NCBI RefSeq assembly: GCF_000687875.1
Contig: NZ_JHYG01000004.1
Location: forward strand, 186,001 to 250,000
Length of the DNA: 64,000 nucleotides
DNA from: Acidocella facilis ATCC 35904
GTDB lineage: Bacteria > Pseudomonadota > Alphaproteobacteria > Acetobacterales > Acetobacteraceae
Direction: 5' to 3'
Numbering within the stretch: position 1 is the first letter of the stretch; each line of letters begins with the position of its first letter. Of the stretch, positions 56,032 through 64,000 are shown piece after piece. Under the pieces are notes generated by a model. That model ran no database searches, had not been told where the DNA came from, and saw only the letters and a program-made list of their open reading frames with translations. A program made the position numbers and the translations under genes.

Positions 56032-56921
56032 TTCAGCCCCTCCCTTGGGTTGAAGCCGGGCTGCTCCCAGCTTTCCAGGAATGTCTTCAACGCCGCATCG
56101 GCCGGGCCGATGACCACGTTCAGCTTCACATGCAGATCCCCCGCCTCGTGCTTGCCATGCGCCGGCACGCCGCGCCCGCGCAGCCGCATCTCGGTGCCGC
56201 TCTCGGTGCCGGGGCGGATCGTCATCGCCACATCGCCGGCCGGGGTGGGCAGGGTGATCTTCGCCCCCAGCACCGCCTCCTTCATCGAGACCGGCACTTC
56301 CATATGAATGTTGCGGCCCATGCGGCGGTAGAATTTATGCGGCGCGACATGGATTTCGATCAGCGCATCGCCATCCGGCCCGCCTTTGGCGCCGGGATCG
56401 CCCTTGCCACGCAGGCGCAGAATATCCCCTTCCTCGGTGCCGGGGGGAATTTTCACATCCAGCGTGCCGCCATCGGGCAAGGTGATGCGCCTTGTGGCGC
56501 CGCTTACCGCCTCCAGGAAGCCAACCTCCAGGCTATATTGCCGATCCCGCCCCTTGGCCGGGCCGCGCGGGCGCTGGTTGAAGATGTTGCCGAACAGATC
56601 CTCGAAATCCGCGCCACCGCCGGCACCGGAATAGGCGTAGCGCTCGCCCGGCCCGGCCTCGGCATATTGGCGCCAGCTCTGCGCCTGGGGACGCTCGGCC
56701 CCCGAGGCGTCGATCTCGCCGCGATCATATTTGCCGCGCTTCTCGGCGTCGCTGAGCAGGTCATAGGCGCCGGAGATGGATTTGAAGGTCTCCTCCGCCG
56801 CCTTGTTGCCGGGGTTGAGATCCGGATGGTGCTTCTTCGCCAGCTTGCGATAGGCGGAACGGATTTCGTCCGCGCTGGCCTCTTTCTTCACACCGAGAAT
56901 TTTATACGGGTCGTCTGCCAT
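56028..56921 (-). CDS. cbpA: CbpA-like DnaJ-class co-chaperone
   Basis: 297 residues. The J domain starts DDPYKILGVKKEASADEIRS with the HPD motif in KKHHPDLNPGNK. A Gly-rich linker and two C-terminal peptide-binding domains follow (ITLPDGGTLDVKIPPGTEEG, IHVAPHKFYRRMGRNIHMEV). The cysteine-rich zinc domain of DnaJ is absent, as in CbpA. It stimulates DnaK. Pair with cbpM is conserved. Confidence 0.92.
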   Translation of the reverse strand: MADDPYKILGVKKEASADEIRSAYRKLAKKHHPDLNPGNKAAEETFKSISGAYDLLSDAEKRGKYDRGEIDASGAERPQAQSWRQYAEAGPGERYAYSGAGGGADFEDLFGNIFNQRPRGPAKGRDRQYSLEVGFLEAVSGATRRITLPDGGTLDVKIPPGTEEGDILRLRGKGDPGAKGGPDGDALIEIHVAPHKFYRRMGRNIHMEVPVSMKEAVLGAKITLPTPAGDVAMTIRPGTESGTEMRLRGRGVPAHGKHEAGDLHVKLNVVIGPADAALKTFLESWEQPGFNPREGLK

Positions 56922-56950
56922 GCTCGTCCCTGAATCGAAGGTAATGCAAC

Positions 56951-57055
56951 CTAGAGCGCTTTCAGGCTGACCGTAAACGGTCGGCGCGCTCTAGCTCTTT
57001 GTTTCGACGAGCAACTTTACGTCCCTGAATGATTCCAGTCAGGGTCGTGTTGCTC
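56951..57055. repeat. Two adjacent palindromes upstream of cbpA
   Basis: IR1 is CTAGAGCGC...GCGCTCTAG (56951-56994) with inner GACCGT-AA-ACGGTC. IR2 is GAGCAAC...GTTGCTC (57009-57055) with inner CCCTGA...TCAGGG. They lie between the cbpA start and the 3' end of the receiver gene. They could terminate the receiver operon, regulate cbpA, or be dispersed repeats. Confidence 0.6.
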
Positions 57056-57149
57056 TACCCCTAAGATAGGGAGGCAAAGCTTGATTTAACAACGCCCCGG
57101 CACGGTAAAGCCGGCTGCCGGGCGCATCAGCTTTTCAGCGCGAACGCGC

Positions 57150-57530
57150 TTACTGGCCGTGCCGCCGGGCGGTGAGCCGCTTGATCTGCTCCAGCAGATA
57201 TTGATGATCGTAAGGCGGGTTTTCTTCCGGCCCCATCTCGCACAGATCATGCGCTTTGGCGGCGGTGCTGGCCAGGCCGGCGCTCAGCACCACGTCGAGA
57301 TCCGGGAAGGCCTCGCGGGCCAGGCGCGCCGCGGCAAAGCCGACCTCGCCACGGGAGAACAGCACATCCACGTGCACCTTGCCGGACTCCAGCAGATGCC
57401 GCGCCTCCTCCAGCCCGGCCGCCTCGGCGACGTGATAGCCGCATTCGCGCAGATATTCCGCCACCGTATGGCGCACCAGCACATCGGGTTCCACCAGCAG
57501 AACCCGTAACAGCTCTTCCGTCTCGCTCAT
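57150..57530 (-). CDS. Degenerate receiver-domain protein
   Basis: 126 residues with receiver-fold layout (LRVLLVEPDVLVRHTVAEYL, then VHVDVLFSRGEVGFAA). At the phospho-acceptor position where a typical paralogue reads FSDxxMPG, this one reads FSRGEVG, and the conserved KPY near the end is PPY (ENPPYDHQYLLEQI). It is thus predicted not to be phosphorylated in the usual way. Its start overlaps the preceding receiver gene (ATGA). Confidence 0.7.
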   Translation of the reverse strand: MSETEELLRVLLVEPDVLVRHTVAEYLRECGYHVAEAAGLEEARHLLESGKVHVDVLFSRGEVGFAAARLAREAFPDLDVVLSAGLASTAAKAHDLCEMGPEENPPYDHQYLLEQIKRLTARRHGQ

Positions 57531-57922
57531 TTCGCCTCCCGTCCCAGCAGGTCCAATGTCGCCTTCGCCGCCGTCTCCAGCCGGTAGGGCTTGGCCAGGA
57601 ACAGGCCCAGCGCCGAAACATTCTCCCGGCCCGGATTGGCGGAGGTGATGATGCGTTTGAGTTCCGGATAGGCGGTGGCGATGCGGCGCATCAGCTCCAG
57701 CCCGTTGATCGAGCCCGGCATGGTGATATCCGAAAACACCAGATCCGCATCGCCGCCGGCTTGCAGATAGGTCCAGGCATCGTCGGCGTTGCTCGCCTCG
57801 ATCACGCGCAGGCCCTCATTGCGCAGCGCTTCCGCCAGCAGCAGCCGGATCACCGGCTCGTCTTCCACAAGCAAAACGGCGGCCTGCGCTTGGGAAGAGG
57901 GCGGAGATTTGATGGAGAGCAT
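57527..57922 (-). CDS. CheY-like receiver-domain response regulator
   Basis: 131 residues, single receiver: VLLVEDEPVIRLLLAEAL, phospho-Asp in LVFSDITMPGSINGLEL, Thr/Ser position IITSANPG and Lys in LFLAKPYRL. Similar to receivers of hybrid kinases with little output. No kinase is adjacent. ATG 57922 is chosen over TTG 57931. It is translationally coupled to the degenerate receiver downstream. Confidence 0.82.
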   Translation of the reverse strand: MLSIKSPPSSQAQAAVLLVEDEPVIRLLLAEALRNEGLRVIEASNADDAWTYLQAGGDADLVFSDITMPGSINGLELMRRIATAYPELKRIITSANPGRENVSALGLFLAKPYRLETAAKATLDLLGREAK

Positions 57923-58000
57923 AGGGAGCAAGCGAGATCCGGCCGTTATGGAATTCTCATGTGGGAGAGGCAGGGGCTTCGCGCAATCCCATCAATTCTA

Positions 58001-58786
58001 TCAATGTTTCAATGTGCTCGACAGAAATTGCCGGAAGCGCTCGGTCTTGGGCGCGGCGAACATCTCGTGTGGCGCGCCTTCCTCCTCGGTCTGGCCCTTA
58101 TGCAGGAACATCACCCGGCTCGCGACCTCGCGCGCGAAGCCCATCTCATGGGTGACGACGAGCATGGTGCGGCCTTCCTTGGCCAAATCGCGCATCACTT
58201 TCAGCACCTCGCCGACCAGCTCCGGGTCCAAAGCCGAGGTCGGCTCATCGAACAGCAGCACGTCCGGCTCCATCGCCAGCGCCCGGGCGATGGCGACGCG
58301 CTGCTGCTGGCCGCCGGAGAGCTGGGCGGGGAAGGCGTCCAGCTTGGCGGAGAGCCCGACCTTCTCCAGCATCGCCTCGGCCTTGGCGCGGGCGGTCTTC
58401 TTGTCCTGCTTGAGCACATGCACCGGCGCTTCCATGACGTTCTGCAGCACGTTCATATGGCCCCAGAGATTGAATTGCTGGAACACCATGGAGAGCCGGG
58501 CGCGCAGCCGCTCCAGCTGTTTCGGGTCGGCACAGGCGCGGCCGCCCTTGCCCTGGGTCATCGCGATGGTCTCGCCCTTGATCGCGACACTGCCCTGGTC
58601 GGGCATTTCCAACATGTTGATGCAGCGCAGGAAGGTGCTCTTGCCCGAGCCGGAAGAGCCGAGAATGGCGATCACATCCTGGTCGCGCGCCGACAGGGAC
58701 ACGCCCTTGAGCACCTCCACCGATCCGAAGGATTTATGGATGTTCTCCACCGCGAGGGCGGGGGCGGTCTGGTTGGCGTCTAGCAT
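58001..58786 (-). CDS. Polar amino-acid ABC transporter ATP-binding protein (HisP/GlnQ type)
   Basis: 261 residues. Walker [72 protein letters not shown] and [15 protein letters not shown] fit the HisP/GlnQ/ArtP branch of importers. Permease and binding-protein genes are not adjacent, so its partner is elsewhere. Divergent from the glycine riboswitch-gcv operon. Confidence 0.87.
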   Translation of the reverse strand: MLDANQTAPALAVENIHKSFGSVEVLKGVSLSARDQDVIAILGSSGSGKSTFLRCINMLEMPDQGSVAIKGETIAMTQGKGGRACADPKQLERLRARLSMVFQQFNLWGHMNVLQNVMEAPVHVLKQDKKTARAKAEAMLEKVGLSAKLDAFPAQLSGGQQQRVAIARALAMEPDVLLFDEPTSALDPELVGEVLKVMRDLAKEGRTMLVVTHEMGFAREVASRVMFLHKGQTEEEGAPHEMFAAPKTERFRQFLSSTLKH

Positions 58787-58863
58787 GCGGGGCCTCGATC
58801 TGGTTTTTGCGCGTAAGGGGCAGATTCAGCTTTGCAAAATACGTACCCTCGGGCAAAAGGGAA

Positions 58864-59070
58864 GCGTCCTTACGCGGACGCAGGAGAGAGCGGGGCTTGC
58901 CCCGCCGCCGAAGGCGCAACCGGCCCCCGGAACCGCTCAGGCAAAAGGGCTGCGGACCGGTCGCCGTTTTGCGGGGAAGGACACTCTGGAAAGCCGGCGG
59001 GAGCCCCCGCCGCACCGACGGGGTCAAGGGTTTCACCACCCGAATCTCTCAGGTCACAGGACAGAGGGGG
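58864..59070 (+). ncRNA. Tandem glycine riboswitch upstream of gcvT
   Basis: Aptamer 1 begins GCAGGAGAGAGCGGGG, continues GCCGAAGGCGCAA and CTCAGGCAAAAGGGCTGCGG. Aptamer 2 has CTCTGGAAAGCCGGCGGGAG, GCACCGACGGGGTCAAGGG and ATCTCTCAGGTCACAGGACA ending GAGGGGG. These are the conserved pieces of both glycine aptamers. A separate hairpin GCGTCC/GGACGC (58864-58881) precedes the first. High glycine would switch on gcvTHP. It lies 60 bp from gcvT. Confidence 0.93.
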
Positions 59071-59129
59071 GTCAGATTTTCCGGGGCGCGCCGCGCGCCG
59101 GGTGAACTGACTTTTGGGGGATTTTTCTT

Positions 59130-60182
59130 TTGGCCCAGACTCCTTTGGACGCTTTGCATCGCCGGCGCGGCGCGCGCATGGTGGAATTCGCCGGCTATGA
59201 TATGCCGTTGCAATATCAGGGTATCATCGCCGAACATATGGCCTGCCGCACCGGCGCGGCCTTGTTCGATGTTTCGCATATGGGGCAGGCGGAGATTGCC
59301 GACGTGGCCGGGCTGGCCCGCTTCGTGCCAGGTGATGTCGCCGGGCTGAAGCCGGGGCGGCAGCGTTACACGCTGCTGCTGAATGAGGCGGGTGGCATTC
59401 TCGATGATCTGATGATGGCCAATCTCGGCGCGCATATCCAGCTGGTGCTGAATGCCGGGCGCAAGGCGGCGGATGTGGCGCATCTGCGTGGCAATGGACT
59501 CGATGTCCATACCAGGTTCGACCGCGCGCTGCTCGCCCTGCAGGGCCCGAAAGCCAAGGATGTGCTGCCCGAGGCGGCCGGGCTGAAATTCATGGATGTG
59601 GCGGCGCTGGTGGTCGAGGGGATCGACTGCATCGTCACCCGCTCCGGCTATACCGGCGAGGACGGATTCGAGATTGGCTGTGCCGGCGAGAACGGCGAGG
59701 CGCTGGCGGAAAAGCTGCTGGCGCGCGGCGCGGTGCTGGCGGGGCTCGGGGCGCGGGATTCGCTGCGGCTGGAAGCCGGGCTGCCGCTCTATGGCAATGA
59801 TATCGATGAGACGACCGACCCGGTTTCCGCCGGGCTCGGCTTCGCGCTCTCGAAGAAGCGGCTGGAGCATGCGGATTTCCTGGGTGCCGCCGCGCTGGCG
59901 GCGGTGCAGGCCAAGGGGCCGGCGCGGCGTCTGGTCGGCATAAGGCTGGAGGGCCGCGCGCCCGCCCGTGCCGGGGCCGAGATCCGGGGCAAGGACGGGC
60001 AGAGCCTCGGCCATGTCACCTCCGGGGTGTTTTCCCCCACACTGAATGCCCCGATCGCGCTCGGCTATGTCCGCGCCGATGCGGCTGAAACCGGCACCGC
60101 GCTCGATCTGATCGTGCGTGACAAGCCGCTTCCCGGGCAGGTCACGGACCTGCCCTTCGTTCCTCATAACTATGTCCGCTGA
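59130..60182 (+). CDS. gcvT: Aminomethyltransferase, glycine cleavage T protein
   Basis: 350 residues. It starts MAQTPLDALHRRRGARMVEFAGYDMPLQY and has ALFDVSHMGQ, LNEAGGILDDLM, TRSGYTGEDGFEI, RDSLRLEAGLPLYGND and KGPARRLVGI. It transfers the methylene from H-protein to tetrahydrofolate. The start codon is TTG at 59130, with GGGGGA upstream. It is followed by gcvH 12 bp downstream. Confidence 0.95.
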   Translation: MAQTPLDALHRRRGARMVEFAGYDMPLQYQGIIAEHMACRTGAALFDVSHMGQAEIADVAGLARFVPGDVAGLKPGRQRYTLLLNEAGGILDDLMMANLGAHIQLVLNAGRKAADVAHLRGNGLDVHTRFDRALLALQGPKAKDVLPEAAGLKFMDVAALVVEGIDCIVTRSGYTGEDGFEIGCAGENGEALAEKLLARGAVLAGLGARDSLRLEAGLPLYGNDIDETTDPVSAGLGFALSKKRLEHADFLGAAALAAVQAKGPARRLVGIRLEGRAPARAGAEIRGKDGQSLGHVTSGVFSPTLNAPIALGYVRADAAETGTALDLIVRDKPLPGQVTDLPFVPHNYVR

Positions 60183-60194
60183 AAGGTAAGGCTC

Positions 60195-60571
60195 ATGTCG
60201 CAGATTTTCTATTCCAAGGATCATGAGTGGGTCGCCGTCGGGGCGGATGGGCTGGCCACGATCGGCATCACCGACCACGCCCAGGCGGCGCTGGGCGATA
60301 TCGTGTTCGTCGAGCTGCCGGAGCCGGGGCGCTCGGTCGGCAAGGGCGAGGCCTGCGCGGTGGTGGAGAGCGTGAAGGCGGCCTCCGACGTGTATGCGCC
60401 GCTCTCCGGCACGGTGGCGGAGGTTAATCAGAGCATCGTCGATGAGCCGGCGAAGGTGAACAGCGCCGCCGAGGGCGAGGGCTGGTTCTTCAAGCTGCGC
60501 CTGCAGGATCCGGCGGCGCTGACCGAGCTGATGGACCGCGCCGGCTATGACGAATTTCTGGGGACGCTTTC

Positions 60572-60575
<4 letters not shown>
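60195..60575 (+). CDS. gcvH: Glycine cleavage H protein
   Basis: 126 residues. It has [33 protein letters not shown] and the lipoyl-lysine in [18 protein letters not shown]. It carries the aminomethyl group between P, T and L proteins. Its stop overlaps gcvP's GTG start by 4 bp. Confidence 0.96.
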
Positions 60576-63442
<2,867 letters not shown>

Positions 63443-63482
63443 CGGAAACTTCTTTGTTTCCTGCTTGCGTCTTTCACGAAAA

Positions 63483-63522
63483 CCCCCTGCTCCGCCAACG
63501 CGGGGCAGGGGGTGAATTTTTT
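63483..63522 (+). terminator. Rho-independent terminator after gcvP
   Basis: CCCCCTGCTCCGC-CAAC-GCGGGGCAGGGGG is a strong stem with one internal mismatch, followed by TGAATTTTTT. It ends the gcvTHP operon 40 bp after the stop. Confidence 0.85.
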
Positions 63523-63554
63523 GGGGGCTGGGGGCAAAATATCACTTGCATCCA

Positions 63555-63616
63555 GGGGGGGATGGCCTCATAAGCCGCCCCCACTGGCCCAGGGGGGCAT
63601 GACGCGGTGTCATGTT
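63555..63616 (+). promoter_or_regulatory. Structured 5' leader of speD
   Basis: Two hairpins can form in the leader: GGGGGGATGGC/GCCGCCCCC (about 63557-63583) and CATGAC/GTCATG (about 63598-63615). They end about 35 bp upstream of the speD start. No known riboswitch class is recognised. They may be part of polyamine- or SAM-linked control, or simply incidental GC-rich structure. Confidence 0.4.
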
Positions 63617-63648
63617 CTACAGGCTGTCTACTAGTTAGGGGGTTCGCA

Positions 63649-64000
63649 ATGAACGCACTTGCCCAACTGGGGATGGTCTCGGAGTCTCCGAGCGAAAACC
63701 AGATGATTTCCACGGTCTCCGACGAGGCACAGAAGGACTATTACGTCGAAAAAGACGGCGTGAAGTACGCCGGCATGCACCTGATCATCGATCTGTGGGG
63801 CGCTTCCAACCTGGATAGCCCGCAGCTGATCGACCAGACGCTGTGCGACGGCGCGCGCGCCGCCGGCGCCACCATCCTGCACCACCATTTCCACCATTTC
63901 GAGCCGAATGGCGGCGTCTCCGGCGTCGTCGTGCTGGCCGAAAGCCACATCTCCATCCATAGCTGGCCGGAACGTAACTTCGCCGCTCTGGACGTGTTCA
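63649..64000 (+). CDS. speD: S-adenosylmethionine decarboxylase proenzyme, 5' part (runs off window)
   Basis: 117 codons are visible and open at the right edge. The prokaryotic SpeD pattern is clear: YAGMHLIIDLWGASNLDS, HHHFHHFEPNGGVSGVVVLA and the self-cleavage site AESHISIHSWPE, where Ser becomes the pyruvoyl group. It has an N-terminal extension of ~40 residues before the core. The enzyme makes decarboxylated SAM for spermidine synthesis. AGGGGG precedes the ATG. Confidence 0.93.
   Translation, partial: MNALAQLGMVSESPSENQMISTVSDEAQKDYYVEKDGVKYAGMHLIIDLWGASNLDSPQLIDQTLCDGARAAGATILHHHFHHFEPNGGVSGVVVLAESHISIHSWPERNFAALDVF

Overview
The window is GC-rich, gene-dense DNA from an alphaproteobacterium, most likely a member of the Acetobacteraceae/Rhodospirillales. 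This is inferred from family-level protein similarity, a GTTC-N7-GTTC SOS box at recA, the hfq-hflX pair, the recA-alaS neighbourhood, EipB (DUF1849), the argH-lptM-lysA cluster and a tandem glycine riboswitch on gcvTHP. Nearly everything is chromosomal housekeeping. I see no rRNA, tRNA, CRISPR array, prophage or intact insertion sequence.

Layout. 0-4.2 kb: end of an AsmA-like envelope protein, grpE, a heme oxygenase, a DsbA-fold oxidoreductase and an LpxR-type lipid A deacylase. 4.3-7.5 kb: mntR, then hfq-hflX-inositol phosphatase, ending in a small inverted-repeat insertion. 7.5-13.5 kb: DUF1345 membrane protein, cupin, a solitary fusA, and a membrane protein/glycosyltransferase pair. 13.5-17.6 kb: recA with its LexA box, and alaS. 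17.7-22.7 kb: GFA-family protein, argG, fatty-acid hydroxylase family protein, a beta-propeller and an O-antigen-ligase-like protein. 22.9-25.4 kb: hydrolase/FAD-oxidoreductase pair and an orphan receiver. 25.5-27.8 kb: a pstB-phoU-phoB phosphate operon behind a four-unit Pho box. 27.9-37.2 kb: autotransporter esterase, aspS, rnd, a YjbR-like protein, an acetyltransferase, lysA-lptM-argH and a divergent TlpA-like thioredoxin. 37.2-39.8 kb: an accessory cassette in which a 429-residue toxin-like protein lies between two near-identical four-helix membrane proteins. 39.9-51.3 kb: secB, argC, gamma-carbonic anhydrase, COQ9/TetR-like protein, phasin, uvrB, eipB, an FNT channel, a MarR regulator, glucokinase, pdxJ and lpd. 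51.4-58.8 kb: a DUF3309-like peptide, a CobW-like protein without a P-loop divergent from metH, cbpA-cbpM, two small receiver proteins and an orphan HisP-type ATPase. 58.8-64 kb: glycine riboswitch, gcvT-gcvH-gcvP and the 5' part of speD.

The most unusual feature is a dispersed family of intergenic elements (at least nine copies). Their ends read TAAAAGTTTTTGG inward from a gene, enclose T-rich/A-rich hairpins, and lie almost always at gene 3' ends. In at least six genes the element's terminal TAA is the stop codon itself. A second, perfectly conserved 43-bp palindrome occurs three times, once inside one of these elements. The second main candidate for something new is the toxin-like/duplicated membrane-protein cassette at 37.2-39.8 kb. 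Start codons were chosen by ribosome-binding sites and family length where several were possible. All functional names rest on reading motifs by eye, not on database searches.
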